Positions 17,337 through 28,204 are shown, numbered from the stretch's first letter. The stretch is 64,000 nt of DNA from Paenibacillus sp. PAMC 26794 (GCF_000316035.1 NZ_ANHX01000022.1:79410-143409); one strand, 5' to 3'. Notes: generated by a model from the letters alone, not told the origin. Numbers and translations are program-made.

Positions 17337-18307
17337 TGTGAATTCACCTGCTTCAGTACTTTTGCGACAATATCATCAAGTCTGCCTTCCAGACGACATC
17401 CGGCTGCGAGCACATGCCCGCCTCCGCCAAAGGTCTGTGCTAGTACAGCAACATCAATCTTGCCAGCTGAACGCAAAGAAACCTTGACTGCATTCTCGTT
17501 GATGACTTTGAAAAAGATACCAACTTCCACGCCCTGAATGTTGCGCGGATAGTTCACTACCCCTTCAAGATCTTCATTAGCTGCTCCACAAGCCACCATA
17601 TCATCTGGTGTAATAACAACCCAGGCTATCTTTCCATCATCTGTCATCTGCAGGCTTGATAGTGCCTGATTCAAAATCCGAACTTGCGGAAGAGTCACCT
17701 GCTCCAACAAGGTCTGAGCGAGATAGGGTCCATCCACGCCATGTTCAAGCAGTCTGGAGGCCGTTGTCATTACATTTGGGCTGGTGTTGGCATAGCGGAA
17801 TCCACCTGTATCCGTAAGCAATCCTGTATAAACTGCCGTCGCAACATCTTTATCCCATGTTACTTGGAAGAGGTTAAGAAAATCGAACAAAATTTCAGCC
17901 GTTGCAGCAGCATCTGACTTAATGATGTTAACTGTACCATAAGCGCCATTTGTAGGGTGATGATCAATATTCAAAATAACAGCATCTTCTTCGAAATAAT
18001 GACGTGTCAAACCTACTCTGGCAAAGTCTGCACAATCCACACAGATAACAGCTTTATATTTTCGCTGCGGTGGTTGTTCGGTCATGTTCACAATGTTGTC
18101 TGCTTCCCACAAAAATTGCATGCGCCCGGGGATTTCACCTTCATTAATCATCGTGAATGTCTTACCCAGACATGACAGCAGCCAGCCCACCGTTACCGTC
18201 GAGCTGACTGCGTCACCGTCCGGCTGTACATGCGACACGACCAGGTAATCATCATGCTCCAGCAGAAATTGCTTTCCGGCCTGGAGCGCCTGTTCATAAG
18301 TGTGCAT
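17330..18307 (-). CDS. nrnA: DHH-family oligoribonuclease / pAp phosphatase NrnA
   Basis: NrnA degrades 2-5-nt RNA fragments and dephosphorylates pAp. The 325-residue protein has DHH phosphoesterase motifs HVQPDGDAVSS, CVDCAD, the diagnostic DHH in NIDHHPTNG and TDTGGFRY. Its C-terminal DHHA1 domain has GGGGHVLAAG. I chose ATG at 18307 (MHTYEQAL) with GAGGAG upstream; a 33-residue extension into rbfA is rejected. It lies 19 nt after rbfA and overlaps truB. Confidence 0.94.
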   Translation of the reverse strand: MHTYEQALQAGKQFLLEHDDYLVVSHVQPDGDAVSSTVTVGWLLSCLGKTFTMINEGEIPGRMQFLWEADNIVNMTEQPPQRKYKAVICVDCADFARVGLTRHYFEEDAVILNIDHHPTNGAYGTVNIIKSDAAATAEILFDFLNLFQVTWDKDVATAVYTGLLTDTGGFRYANTSPNVMTTASRLLEHGVDGPYLAQTLLEQVTLPQVRILNQALSSLQMTDDGKIAWVVITPDDMVACGAANEDLEGVVNYPRNIQGVEVGIFFKVINENAVKVSLRSAGKIDVAVLAQTFGGGGHVLAAGCRLEGRLDDIVAKVLKQVNSQW

Positions 18308-18326
18308 TGCCGTCTCCTCTATTCTG

Positions 18327-18686
18327 TTACTGGGATTCGTTCTTGTCGGAACCAATATCGCCAAGCAGCTTCTCAATTCGGCTGCCATAAGCGATGGATT
18401 CGTCAATCTTGAATATCAACTCGGGAACATGCCGGAACCGGATACGTTTGCCCAGCTCGGAACGCAAAAATCCATTTGCTTTTGCCAGAGCTTTGAGCGT
18501 GTTATCTTTTTGTTCCTGCTCACCGAAGACACTCAGATAAACTTTGGCTTGCGACAAGTCTCCTGTCACTTCGACTCCCGTTACCGTAATAAAGCCGATA
18601 CGTGGATCTTTCAGTTCAGACTGGATGAGCAGACTTATTTCTTTCTTGATCTGCTCGCCCACTCTACCTGTACGAATCTTAGCCAT
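18327..18686 (-). CDS. rbfA: 30S ribosome-binding factor A
   Basis: RbfA is a KH-fold factor for late 30S maturation. The 119-residue protein ([18 protein letters not shown]) has usual length and the conserved [17 protein letters not shown] segment. GAGGTG precedes the ATG. It follows infB by 25 nt in the conserved nusA-infB operon. Confidence 0.97.
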   Translation of the reverse strand: MAKIRTGRVGEQIKKEISLLIQSELKDPRIGFITVTGVEVTGDLSQAKVYLSVFGEQEQKDNTLKALAKANGFLRSELGKRIRFRHVPELIFKIDESIAYGSRIEKLLGDIGSDKNESQ

Positions 18687-18711
18687 CGTTGTTCACCTCA
18701 TGCTTCCTTGC

Positions 18712-21300
18712 TTATCGTTGTACTGTCTCCATAATGAAAGCTTCGATAACGTCGCCTTCTTTGAGATCATTATATTTATCAAGTGTGATACCGCACTCGT
18801 AACCTTGTGCTACTTCTTTGGCATCATCTTTATAACGTTTCAGGGAATCCAGCTTACCTTCGTAAAGGACAATGCCATCACGAATCAGGCGTGCTTCCGC
18901 AGAACGCGTAATTTTACCCGAGGTAACCATACAACCAGCGATGGTACCCACTTTACTGATGGAGAACGTGCTCCGAACTTCAGCATGACCGATAACTTTT
19001 TCTTTGTAGATCGGATCAAGCATACCTTTCATCGCTTGTTCAATTTCTTCGATAACACTGTAGATCACGCGATGCAGACGAATGTCTACTTGCTCTTGAT
19101 CTGCAGTTGATTTCGCCTGGTTATCAGGACGAACGTTGAAACCGATCACGATAGCATTGGATGCTGCAGCCAAAATGATGTCGGATTCTGTGATTGCACC
19201 AGCGCCGCTATGAATGATTTTCACGCGTACACCTTCAACTTCGATCTTCGCAAGAGAACCTTTTAATGCTTCAACCGAACCTTGTACGTCACCTTTGATG
19301 ATTACGTTCAGATCTTTGATCTCGCCATCTTTGATGTGCTGGAACAGATCGTCCAACGTCACACGAGTATGTGTACCCAGATCGGATTCACGTTGCGTGA
19401 TCGAACGTTTGTCAGCGATGGAACGCGCTTTGCGCTCATCTTCAAACACCATGAATGGATCTCCCGCACCTGGAACTTCAGTCAGACCTGTGATTTCTAC
19501 AGGTGTTGAAGGTCCAGCTTCTTTCAATTTGCGACCTTTGTCATTGACCATCGCACGAACACGACCGAAGCAGTTACCTGCAACGAAAGCATCGCCGACT
19601 TTCAATGTACCGTGCTGTACGAGGATACGTGCAACTGGGCCACGTCCTTTATCCAGCTCGGCTTCAATCACTGTACCACGGGCACGTTTGTCCGGGTTCG
19701 CTTTGTATTCGTTCACTTCTGCAACGAGCAGAATCATTTCAAGCAGACCTTCCAGACCCATTCTTTGTTTCGCTGACACGTTAACAAAGATGGTATCTCC
19801 GCCCCACTCTTCCGGAACGAGTTCATAGCTGGTTAATTCTTGTTTCACTTTATCCGGATCAGCGCCCGGCTTGTCAATTTTGTTGACAGCAACGATAATT
19901 GGAAGCCCAGCAGCTTTGGCGTGGTTAATCGCCTCAATCGTTTGTGGCATAACACCATCATCCGCAGCTACGACAATAATCGTCATATCCGTAACCTGTG
20001 CGCCCCGTGCACGCATCGCTGTAAATGCTTCGTGACCCGGAGTATCCAGGAACGTGATCTTTTTGTTGTTAATCTCAACTTGATATGCACCGATGTGCTG
20101 CGTGATTCCGCCTGCTTCACCATCGGATACATTCGTGGAACGAATCGCATCCAGCAATGTTGTTTTACCATGGTCAACGTGCCCCATGATCGTAACTACT
20201 GGTGGACGAGCCTGCAAGTCAGCAGCATCATCATTCTCTTCCAGTGTTTCGAAACGGTCATCTTCAAGCACAATCTTCACTTCAACCTCAACACCGAATT
20301 CACCTGAAAGCAGAAGGATCGTTTCGATATCAAGCTCTTGGTTGATTGTTGCCATAACACCCATAGCGATGAGCTTTTTGATAACTTCGGAAGCATCCTT
20401 ATGGAGCAACTTCGCTGTTTCACCAACGGTCATATCACCACGAACGATAATTTTCTTAGGTGTGTTATCAATTTTCTCACGTTGTTGGTACTGTTGCTGA
20501 TTTCTGTTGCGGTTGTTCTTGCCACCACGGTTACCACGGAAGTTGCCGCCACGGTTGTCATCATAACGACGTCCACCGCCACCGCTGTTCGAGCGGTTAC
20601 CACTATTGTTGTTGTTGCTGCCTGTAGTACCACCTGGGCCGCTTCTACGTTGACCTTGTCCTTGGCTCTGACCTTGGCCACCACTACGGTTGCCGCCAGT
20701 ACCGGTGTTTCCACCAGTGTTAGGTCCTGAAGGTCTTGCTTGACCGCCACCACTGCTGTTTGGACGTTGTCCCGTACCTTGCGGACGGGATGCAGTACTG
20801 CTTTGTCCACTTTGAGCTGGTCTTGGACGGTTACTTGATTGTCCCCCTTGGCTTGAGCCTTGGGAAGAGTTCGTTCTGTTGCGACTGTCTTGGCCGCTGG
20901 GTCTTTGAGTGCCATTGTTATTGTTGGAATTTGGTCTATTGTTCATACCTACCTGCTTTTCCTGTTGTATTTTTGTTTGTACGGGACTACCGGATGGGTT
21001 GCTACTAATCGGCGTGTTCACTCCGCCGGCCGGTTTGTTGCTGTCCACTGTTTTGTCACTGCGCACCGCCGAAGTAGCAACTGGTTTTGTATCGTTGCCT
21101 TGTTTCGAAGCAGCAGTGGATTTTATATCTTTAAAAAATTGTTCCACCTTACCGACTGAACCATTCTCCATGACACTCATATGATTGTTTACGGGAATTT
21201 CCAGCTTTTTAAGAATGGTTATAATTTCTTTACTACTCATATTAAGGGACTTCGCATATTCATAAACTCGCAATTTGTCCTTGTTTTCCTGTTTACTCAA
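18712..21300 (-). CDS. infB: Translation initiation factor IF-2
   Basis: IF-2 is the GTPase that delivers initiator tRNA to the ribosome. The 862-residue protein begins with an IF2-N domain ([16 protein letters not shown]). A ~200-residue low-complexity region (about 85-280) is very rich in Gly, Asn, Ser, Gln and Arg and ends in Arg-Gly repeats. A second IF2-N-like domain and the G domain follow from about residue 370, with [17 protein letters not shown] and NKID, then domains II-IV. The start is TTG with GGAGGTGG upstream, overlapping the ylxQ stop by 8 nt. It is longer than B. subtilis IF-2 (about 716) because of the N-terminal region. Confidence 0.97.
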   Translation of the reverse strand: MSKQENKDKLRVYEYAKSLNMSSKEIITILKKLEIPVNNHMSVMENGSVGKVEQFFKDIKSTAASKQGNDTKPVATSAVRSDKTVDSNKPAGGVNTPISSNPSGSPVQTKIQQEKQVGMNNRPNSNNNNGTQRPSGQDSRNRTNSSQGSSQGGQSSNRPRPAQSGQSSTASRPQGTGQRPNSSGGGQARPSGPNTGGNTGTGGNRSGGQGQSQGQGQRRSGPGGTTGSNNNNSGNRSNSGGGGRRYDDNRGGNFRGNRGGKNNRNRNQQQYQQREKIDNTPKKIIVRGDMTVGETAKLLHKDASEVIKKLIAMGVMATINQELDIETILLLSGEFGVEVEVKIVLEDDRFETLEENDDAADLQARPPVVTIMGHVDHGKTTLLDAIRSTNVSDGEAGGITQHIGAYQVEINNKKITFLDTPGHEAFTAMRARGAQVTDMTIIVVAADDGVMPQTIEAINHAKAAGLPIIVAVNKIDKPGADPDKVKQELTSYELVPEEWGGDTIFVNVSAKQRMGLEGLLEMILLVAEVNEYKANPDKRARGTVIEAELDKGRGPVARILVQHGTLKVGDAFVAGNCFGRVRAMVNDKGRKLKEAGPSTPVEITGLTEVPGAGDPFMVFEDERKARSIADKRSITQRESDLGTHTRVTLDDLFQHIKDGEIKDLNVIIKGDVQGSVEALKGSLAKIEVEGVRVKIIHSGAGAITESDIILAAASNAIVIGFNVRPDNQAKSTADQEQVDIRLHRVIYSVIEEIEQAMKGMLDPIYKEKVIGHAEVRSTFSISKVGTIAGCMVTSGKITRSAEARLIRDGIVLYEGKLDSLKRYKDDAKEVAQGYECGITLDKYNDLKEGDVIEAFIMETVQR

Positions 21301-21622
21301 TATACTCCACCTCCGACATTATACCGACTTGCTTGGAGATCATTTTTGCAAACCCTCGATCCGTTACTGCAAGAACAACACGCGTATCTTTACCGATACT
21401 TGAACCCAGACTATCCCGGTCAAATCCGATCAACAGAGGAACCTTATAAGTTCCGCATTTATCGCGAAATTTCTTTTGTGTATTGGCTGAGGCGTCACCC
21501 GCAACAATAACCATTTTAGCTTCGGAAGAACGGATCGCTTTAAGTACAATTTCTTCACCTGTTACAAGTTTACCTGCACGCATAGAGAGTCCCAAATAAG
21601 ACAGCGTTTTAATATTAGTCAT
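21293..21622 (-). CDS. ylxQ: L7Ae-family RNA-binding protein YlxQ
   Basis: This 109-residue protein of the L7Ae/L30e fold binds kink-turn RNA in characterised relatives; the cellular role of YlxQ is unclear. The start [17 protein letters not shown] (21622) is preceded by AGGAGCG. It carries [14 protein letters not shown] and the VIVAGDAS segment of the family. It overlaps ylxR by 8 nt and infB by 8 nt, so the three are translationally coupled. Confidence 0.93.
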   Translation of the reverse strand: MTNIKTLSYLGLSMRAGKLVTGEEIVLKAIRSSEAKMVIVAGDASANTQKKFRDKCGTYKVPLLIGFDRDSLGSSIGKDTRVVLAVTDRGFAKMISKQVGIMSEVEYIE

Positions 21623-21920
21623 GTTCACGCTCCTGTGCCGCTTTGAATTCATCCTCAACCGCAATGAAGTCAGCTGCTAATTGCTCGTAAATTTCAGGTG
21701 AGACTTTGCCTTTTAACGCCCGATCCAAAGCCCGGTTTTTGAGTGCGAGCTTAAAACAGGACTCTTTGCCGCATAAATAGGCACCACGTCCGGATTTTTT
21801 GCCAGTCAAATCGATCAGCACTTCATCCTCTGGCGTTTTAACAATGCGAATCAGCTGCTTTTTGGGCATCATTTCTTGGCATGCCACACATTTGCGCAGC
21901 GGCACTTTTTTTGGTTTCAT
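21615..21920 (-). CDS. rnpM: YlxR/RnpM family RNA-binding protein
   Basis: This 101-residue YlxR-family protein (MKPKKVPLRKCVACQ) has the conserved GRGAYLCGKESC motif. The family member RnpM (YlxR) has been reported to bind and modulate RNase P RNA in B. subtilis; earlier work called it a nucleoid-associated regulator. Two Cys pairs (CVAC and C..C in the GRGAYLC region) could hold a metal. It lies between nusA and ylxQ. Confidence 0.9.
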   Translation of the reverse strand: MKPKKVPLRKCVACQEMMPKKQLIRIVKTPEDEVLIDLTGKKSGRGAYLCGKESCFKLALKNRALDRALKGKVSPEIYEQLAADFIAVEDEFKAAQEREHD

Positions 21921-21945
21921 ACGTCAGCGCCCCCCGTACTTTACT

Positions 21946-23043
21946 TTAGTCGACGGAGACGGAATCCTGATGCATTTCAGAAGAAGAATCTTTTTCTCTG
22001 CCGAATTCCTGTTCCGCCTGGCTCTCGCTCTTAATGTCGATTTTCCAGCCGGTTAATTTGGCTGCTAATCTGGCATTTTGGCCTTTGATACCAATTGCAA
22101 GCGACAGTTGATAGTCCGGAACGATAACCCGAGCCATCTTTTCTTCCTCAAATACATGAACTTCCAATACTTTGGAAGGACTCAGTGCATTAGCAACATA
22201 TTCGTCTACCTGATCGGAGAAACGAACGATGTCGATTTTTTCACCGCGCAGCTCACCCACAATGGTCTGCACGCGTATTCCCTTAGGACCTACACAAGAT
22301 CCAACTGGATCAACTTCCTCGTTGCGGGAATGAACGGCAATCTTGGAGCGGAACCCTGCTTCGCGAGCGACGGAGCGAATTTCAACTACACCGTCAAAGA
22401 TCTCAGGCACTTCCAGTTCAAAGAGACGTTTCAAGAGGCCCGGATGGGTACGGGACAAAATGATTTGCGGCCCTTTCGTCGTATTCTCGACCTTGGTGAT
22501 ATACGCCTTAATACGGTCACCATGAACAAACTTCTCGTTCGGCATCAATTCGGTCAGCGGTAAAGCCGCTTCGATTTTGCCCAGATCGATGTAGATATTG
22601 CGCAAATCCTGACGCTGCACCACTCCCGTAACGATATCTTCTTCCTTATCTACGAAAGCGTTGTAGATCAGGCCGCGTTCGGCTTCACGAATCCGCTGGG
22701 TCACTACCTGTTTGGCAGTTTGTGCGGCGATACGTCCGAAATCACGCGGCGTAACTTCAATCTCCGCAATATCTTCCAGCTGGAAGTGTGGGTTGATTTC
22801 TCGTGCAGCAGGCAATGAAATTTCGGTACGTGAATCCAGGACTTCTTCCACGATCAATTTGCGGGCATACACCCGAATAACTCCCGTATTGCGGTTCATG
22901 TCAACACGCACATTCTGGGCCGTGTTGAAATTCCGCTTGTAGCTGGAAATTAGTGCAGCCTCGATCGCTTCAAACAGCACATCCTTGCTGATCCCTTTTT
23001 CCCGTTCCAATTCATTCATTGCTTCAATAAAATCCGTACTCAT
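21946..23043 (-). CDS. nusA: Transcription termination/antitermination factor NusA
   Basis: NusA binds RNA polymerase and nascent RNA to control pausing, termination and antitermination. The 365-residue protein has an N-terminal RNAP-binding domain, an S1 domain (about 135-200) and two KH domains with GPKGIRVQ and GIKGQNARLA. The start MSTDFIEAMNELE (23043) has AGGGGG upstream. As in other Bacillota it lacks the C-terminal acidic repeats of E. coli NusA. The hairpin in the operon leader may be its autoregulatory target. Confidence 0.97.
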   Translation of the reverse strand: MSTDFIEAMNELEREKGISKDVLFEAIEAALISSYKRNFNTAQNVRVDMNRNTGVIRVYARKLIVEEVLDSRTEISLPAAREINPHFQLEDIAEIEVTPRDFGRIAAQTAKQVVTQRIREAERGLIYNAFVDKEEDIVTGVVQRQDLRNIYIDLGKIEAALPLTELMPNEKFVHGDRIKAYITKVENTTKGPQIILSRTHPGLLKRLFELEVPEIFDGVVEIRSVAREAGFRSKIAVHSRNEEVDPVGSCVGPKGIRVQTIVGELRGEKIDIVRFSDQVDEYVANALSPSKVLEVHVFEEEKMARVIVPDYQLSLAIGIKGQNARLAAKLTGWKIDIKSESQAEQEFGREKDSSSEMHQDSVSVD

Positions 23044-23166
23044 GAATGTTGATCCCCCTTTCAAACATGGCATCTCATACGTAAAACGGCGAAAGGCTCT
23101 GAACTCATGAGCACCTTGCCGTTATCGTGAGATGTGTCTTTTTCATTAATAAAGTGAACAAGGCAC

Positions 23167-23628
23167 TTAAAACAAAATAGCTAGGCGCGCACTGGCAACC
23201 TTATCATAAGAAATGGCATGCTGTTTTTTGCCTGCTTCGATCACGAGTTCCTCGTCATCAAAGGAAAGCAGCTTGCCTTCAAATTCCTTCAATCCGTTCA
23301 CCGGCTCGTAGGTTGTAACAAAAACATTTTTGCCTACAGCTTTGGTAACGTCCTCAGGTTTTTTCAGTGGACGCTCCGCACCGGGAGAAGACACTTCAAG
23401 GAAATAGATGGTTGGTATCGGATCGTTCTCATCCAGCTTGGCGCTCAGCTTTTCGCTGATCAAGACACAATCGTCGATGTCGATGCCACCCTCTTTGTCG
23501 ACATACACCCGTAAAAACCAGTTGTTGCCTTCTTTGACGTATTCGATGTCAACCAGCTCGAAGCCTTGTTCGTTCAAGTAGGGTTGGATCATTTCTTCCA
23601 CGGTAGATTTAATGTTCGTTGTGCTCAA
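23167..23628 (-). CDS. rimP: Ribosome maturation factor RimP
   Basis: RimP acts in 30S assembly. The 153-residue protein has the family length, the [19 protein letters not shown]-terminal domain, the [11 protein letters not shown] motif and a C-terminal SH3-like domain. I chose a TTG start at 23628 ([12 protein letters not shown]) because GGAGG lies 9 nt upstream. A 19-residue upstream extension to 23685 has no ribosome site and would cross the leader. It is first in the nusA operon. Confidence 0.94.
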   Translation of the reverse strand: MSTTNIKSTVEEMIQPYLNEQGFELVDIEYVKEGNNWFLRVYVDKEGGIDIDDCVLISEKLSAKLDENDPIPTIYFLEVSSPGAERPLKKPEDVTKAVGKNVFVTTYEPVNGLKEFEGKLLSFDDEELVIEAGKKQHAISYDKVASARLAILF

Positions 23629-23711
23629 AACCAATAACCTCCAACTTAGGTTACACCAGCAAAAATGCACTGGCAGATTATTCAATACCCAAGATTCTTG
23701 TATACCAAAGA

Positions 23712-23739
23712 CTAAAGAGTGGGTTTCCCCACTCTTTAG
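23712..23739 (-). terminator. Leader hairpin upstream of rimP (candidate NusA-dependent attenuator)
   Basis: A perfect 12-bp stem CTAAAGAGTGGG (23712-23723 with 23728-23739) has a GAAA-type tetraloop. It is followed on the minus strand by TCTTTGGT, a poor U-tract. It lies about 23-50 nt into the transcript from the rimP promoter and so would act on the operon's own RNA. Weak U-tracts are typical of NusA-dependent termination, and NusA autoregulation through the rimP-nusA leader is known in B. subtilis. Confidence 0.6.
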
Positions 23740-23768
23740 AAATTCGTACTATCTCGTTCACTTCAAAA

Positions 23769-23797
23769 ATTATAACATAGTCTGGTAATAGTGACAA
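23769..23797 (-). promoter_or_regulatory. Sigma-A promoter of the rimP-nusA-infB operon
   Basis: On the minus strand TTGTCA (23792-23797) and TATAAT (23769-23774) are exactly 17 nt apart, with TGT directly before the -10 (extended TGn motif). The start point falls about 134 nt before rimP. Confidence 0.8.
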
Positions 23798-23884
23798 GTA
23801 AGCGATGCTTCAGGCAGTTTACTTACTAATGAAGGAAAAATTACGTTCCCCCAACAATCGCTATGGTTAGATCCAAATTCAATC

Positions 23885-26800
23885 CTAGAAAAGGGAAAGC
23901 TGATTGCTCTCTGGCAAGCCACGGAAACATCCCATATTCGACAGGAGTTCAACAATGGTCTTACTTGCTTTCGACTTCTGCTGGAAGTCCTCAACGGATA
24001 GAAACTCACCATGATCTCGTGCTGCAGCAATATTGCGAGCAGCATTATCCCCGATTCCTGCCAACGCCGAAAATGGAGGGATTAGTGATTTTCCGTCAAC
24101 GATGAACTTTGTCGCTTCTGAACGGTATAAGTCAATGGATTTCAGCGAGAATCCGCGTGCTGCCATTTCCAGACCCATTTCCAGGACAGGTAACATGTTT
24201 TTCTCTTTTGGAGGTGCCTGGAAACCTAATTGCTCAATTTCCGTAATTTTGCGATAGATCGCGTCATATCCCTGACACATCAGTTCGATATCAATCTCAT
24301 CAGCCCGAACAGTAAAGTAAGTTGCGTAATATTCAATCGGATGATACAGCTTGAAGAACGCCGTACGTACTGCCGAAATAACATAAGCGGCCGCGTGAGC
24401 CTTCGGGAACATGTACTGGATTTTGAGGCATGAATCAATGTACCATTGAGGCACTTTACAATTCTTCATCTCGTCAATCCATTCCTGTGGCAGACCCCGT
24501 CCTTTACGAACACTCTCGGTAATCTTAAATGCCAGACTTGCGTCCATTCCCGTTTTATAGATCAGAAATAACATGATATCATCCCGACAACCAATTACCG
24601 TCTTAATGTTACACGTTCCGTTCTTAATCAGATCCTGAGCGTTTCCAAGCCATACCCCTGTACCATGGGACAATCCGGAAATCTGCAGTAAATCGGCAAA
24701 AGACGTCGGCTGGGATTCAACAAGCATCTGACGTACAAACTTCGTTCCCATCTCCGGCACGCCAAACGTCGCGACTGGCGACCTAATCTGTTCCGGTGTA
24801 ACACCCAAAGCTTCGGTTGAGTTAAACATGCTCATGACTTTCGGATCATTCATCGGAATGGTTGTTGGATCGACACCTGTCAAATCCTGCAACATCCGCA
24901 TCATAGTTGGATCATCGTGCCCCAGAATATCAAGTTTCAGCAAGTTTTCTTCAAAAGCATGATAATCAAAGTGTGTCGTTTTCCACTCCGCATTAACGTC
25001 GTCAGCCGGAAACTGAACAGGTGTAACGTCTTCGACCTCGATATAATCAGGTACTACGACAATACCACCGGGATGCTGACCAGTACTCCGTTTCACCCCA
25101 GTACAGCCAGAGGCCAAACGATTCAATTCAGCTCCACGCCATTTCTTCTGATGATGTTCCTCGTACTTCTTGGCAAAACCAAATGCTGTTTTCTCGGCCA
25201 CCGTACCGATGGTCCCCGCACGGAAAACACTCTTCTCACTAAATAGTACTTTCGTATAGTTATGAGCATGAGGCTGATAATCACCAGAGAAGTTCAAGTC
25301 AATATCGGGAACTTTATCCCCTTTAAATCCAAGGAAGGTCTCAAACGGAATATCCTGGCCTTCTCCTTTAAGTGTGCCACCACAATCCGGACACTCTTTC
25401 TCTGGAAGGTCAAATCCACTCCGAACACTGCCGTCCAGGAACCACTCGCTGTGTTTGCATTCTGAATTCACACAAATATAATGAGCAGGTAGTGGATTAA
25501 CCTCGGATATACCCAAAAATGTAGCAACAACAGAGGAGCCTACCGATCCCCGCGAACCTACGAGATAACCATCCTGATTCGATTTTTTAACCAAGCGTTC
25601 CGAGATCAGATAGTTGGCAGAAAAACCATATTTAATAATTGGAATGAGCTCTTTCTCTAGTCGTGCCACGATTACTTCTGGTAATTCCTCGCCATAGATA
25701 GACTTGGCAGTGTCATAGCAGGTATTACGGATTTCTTCGTCCGCACCTTCCAGAATTGGAGTAAACAGTTTGTCCGGGAATAACTTAATTTCCTCAAATC
25801 GGTCAGATAACTCCACCGTATTTGTAACAACGACTTCGTAAGCTTTATCTTGGCCCAGGAACTGGAACTCTTCCAGCATTTCCTCTGTCGTTCTGAAATG
25901 TGCATCCGGTTTACGTTGATCTTTGAGTGGACTAAAACCTGTAATTCCGTGAATGGTGATATCCCGATATAACTTGTCACGCGGTTCCAAATAGTGCACG
26001 TTACCTGTGGCTATGACCGGTTTATTAAGTTTTGCGCCTATATCAATGACTTTACGGATCGCTGTTTTGATTTCTTCGGGTGTAGCCACCAACCCTTTAT
26101 CCACCAAATGCATATACATGGTAAGTGGTTGAATCTCCAATATGTCATAGAACACAGCGATCTCTTCCGCTTCTTCGAGTGATTTGTTAAGCACCGCTTC
26201 GAAAAACTCACCTTTTTCACAGCCCGATATAATAACAAGGCCTTCACGCAAATTAATCAGTTTCGATTTGGGAATGCACGGTACCCGCTTGAAATGTTCC
26301 GTATGAGAGAGAGATACCAGCTTGTATAGATTTTTCTTACCGACATCATTCAATGCATAGATTCCACAATGGAAAGGTCTTGTATTCGACAAGTCGACAC
26401 CTACATAATCGTTCAAGCGATCAAGCCTCGTTAACCCTTTCATCTGAGCAGCATCATTTAATAAACCGATCAGTATACCCGCGAGTGCAACCGTATCATC
26501 AATGGCACGGTGATGACTTTCGAGTCCAACCTTATATTTATCCGCCATCGTATTCAGACGGTGGTTCTTATTTTTTGGAAATAGCAATCGCGCCAGTTCC
26601 AATGTGTCAAGGACTGGGTTAGGAAGTTCTGGCAATCCAATTTGCTTCAGGGAAGCCTGGATAAAGCCCATGTCAAAACGTGCATTATGCGCAACAAGCA
26701 CACCATCACCAGCAAACTGCACAAAATCACGGATAACAGGCTCCAGTTCAGGTGCGTCTTTTACCATGTCATCATTGATATTAGTCAACTGCTGAATGTT

Positions 26801-28204
26801 GTAGGGAATGCGTTCATGCGGATTCACAAACGTTGCAAACCGGTCGATTTCTTTGCCATCTTGCATCTTCACTGCTGCAATCTCAATGATTTTGTTCTGT
26901 GTTACCGACAGACCTGTGGTCTCGATATCAAATACGATGTATGTTGCTGTTTGGAGATCCAATGGCTGAGGAGCCATTACAACGGCAACAGAGTCATTCA
27001 CGACATTGGCCTCAAGGCCGTAGATCATTTTAATTCCGTTTTTCTTAGCAGCCTTGGAAGCCTCGGGATATACCTGCACCCCACCATGATCACTCACAGC
27101 AATCGCCTTATGTCCCCACTCTGCTGCCATTTTCACGTATTTGTCGATTGAAGTTACAGCATCCATCGTACTCATCGTAGAGTGCAAATGGAACTCCACC
27201 CGTTTCTCTGGTGCATTATCTTTGCGAGACGGCGGTGCTTTAACTTCAATCAGATCCGATGGAATCATGGCGAGTTCAGGAATTTGCATAAACCGGTCAT
27301 ATTCTACACGACCACGCACTTTTACCCATTTACCGTTAGCCAACAAACTAAGAATTTTAACGTCCTCTTTTGTTTTGGCAAACATCTTCATTTGCATGGA
27401 GTCCGTGAAGTCGGTCAGGTAGAAGGTAAACAACGTATTTCCGTTTCGCAATTCTTTACGATCCAGTCCAAACACCGAACCTTGAAGCGTGACCTTTTTC
27501 TCTTCATCCTGGATTTCCTGCATGGGTACTGCTGGCTCCTTGATGTCATAACCCATTTGCAAACGCAGATCACCCTGCTCCTCATCCACCGGGATTTCTG
27601 TGTCCACTTCACTCATCATCTTCTCGATGACCTCAAGTTCTTCTACACGTTTTTGGGCCTGGAACTGTTCCATGGCCTCTTTATTACTTCCCACTTCACC
27701 CACTTGCATCTTGATGCGAAGAGGTAGATGAAAGTATTTGTCATAGAATTTTGTAATAGCTTGATCAATCTGTTTCTTACGGGCCAATTCCATCGACGTT
27801 GCATCACTCATTGTCAGTTGTAGGAGATCCTCTTCACATTCAAAGGTTGTCCGGTTCATCCAACCATTTACAGATGGAATCTCACGGGTAACCCACTCCA
27901 GAAACAGATTCCAATATTCACTGACGATATCACCATTTTGTACTTGGTCCGTGTATTTGAAGCCAAATGAAATTTTGGCGATATGATTCATCTTCTCTTG
28001 AATATGCAGGCAAAATGTGCGATAGATTGGAGCGGGTACCAACGTATCCTTTGCAATCAGAATATTCCATTCCCGATTACTTCGATTGGTCTCTACTTGT
28101 TCAATCCATCCATCCAAAAAATAGGGCTCTAACAGACCAGCCGGAAGCTCTGCCTGTTTCATCAACAACTCAAACCGTTTTCTTTTCTCCTCGAATCCGC
28201 TCAT
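23885..28204 (-). CDS. polC: DNA polymerase III alpha subunit, PolC type
   Basis: PolC is the main replicative DNA polymerase of low-GC Gram-positives. The 1439-residue protein has usual length. It has an N-terminal region with an OB-fold (about 230-330) and the PHP domain (EFHLHSTMSTMDAVTS) split by the DEDD 3'-5' exonuclease (VFDIETTGLS, about 425-590). The polymerase core carries GSRGSVGSS, a Cys-X2-Cys zinc pair in CPDCGG and the paired catalytic Asp in PDIDLNFSGDY. The ATG has AAGGAGG upstream. No terminator is obvious between its stop and the rimP promoter. Confidence 0.98.
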   Translation of the reverse strand: MSGFEEKRKRFELLMKQAELPAGLLEPYFLDGWIEQVETNRSNREWNILIAKDTLVPAPIYRTFCLHIQEKMNHIAKISFGFKYTDQVQNGDIVSEYWNLFLEWVTREIPSVNGWMNRTTFECEEDLLQLTMSDATSMELARKKQIDQAITKFYDKYFHLPLRIKMQVGEVGSNKEAMEQFQAQKRVEELEVIEKMMSEVDTEIPVDEEQGDLRLQMGYDIKEPAVPMQEIQDEEKKVTLQGSVFGLDRKELRNGNTLFTFYLTDFTDSMQMKMFAKTKEDVKILSLLANGKWVKVRGRVEYDRFMQIPELAMIPSDLIEVKAPPSRKDNAPEKRVEFHLHSTMSTMDAVTSIDKYVKMAAEWGHKAIAVSDHGGVQVYPEASKAAKKNGIKMIYGLEANVVNDSVAVVMAPQPLDLQTATYIVFDIETTGLSVTQNKIIEIAAVKMQDGKEIDRFATFVNPHERIPYNIQQLTNINDDMVKDAPELEPVIRDFVQFAGDGVLVAHNARFDMGFIQASLKQIGLPELPNPVLDTLELARLLFPKNKNHRLNTMADKYKVGLESHHRAIDDTVALAGILIGLLNDAAQMKGLTRLDRLNDYVGVDLSNTRPFHCGIYALNDVGKKNLYKLVSLSHTEHFKRVPCIPKSKLINLREGLVIISGCEKGEFFEAVLNKSLEEAEEIAVFYDILEIQPLTMYMHLVDKGLVATPEEIKTAIRKVIDIGAKLNKPVIATGNVHYLEPRDKLYRDITIHGITGFSPLKDQRKPDAHFRTTEEMLEEFQFLGQDKAYEVVVTNTVELSDRFEEIKLFPDKLFTPILEGADEEIRNTCYDTAKSIYGEELPEVIVARLEKELIPIIKYGFSANYLISERLVKKSNQDGYLVGSRGSVGSSVVATFLGISEVNPLPAHYICVNSECKHSEWFLDGSVRSGFDLPEKECPDCGGTLKGEGQDIPFETFLGFKGDKVPDIDLNFSGDYQPHAHNYTKVLFSEKSVFRAGTIGTVAEKTAFGFAKKYEEHHQKKWRGAELNRLASGCTGVKRSTGQHPGGIVVVPDYIEVEDVTPVQFPADDVNAEWKTTHFDYHAFEENLLKLDILGHDDPTMMRMLQDLTGVDPTTIPMNDPKVMSMFNSTEALGVTPEQIRSPVATFGVPEMGTKFVRQMLVESQPTSFADLLQISGLSHGTGVWLGNAQDLIKNGTCNIKTVIGCRDDIMLFLIYKTGMDASLAFKITESVRKGRGLPQEWIDEMKNCKVPQWYIDSCLKIQYMFPKAHAAAYVISAVRTAFFKLYHPIEYYATYFTVRADEIDIELMCQGYDAIYRKITEIEQLGFQAPPKEKNMLPVLEMGLEMAARGFSLKSIDLYRSEATKFIVDGKSLIPPFSALAGIGDNAARNIAAARDHGEFLSVEDFQQKSKASKTIVELLSNMGCFRGLPESNQLSLF

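Noticed and set aside
20338..20915. Long frames on both strands inside the infB low-complexity region
   Set aside because: Repetitive GC-rich codons open several frames; the IF-2 frame explains the region.
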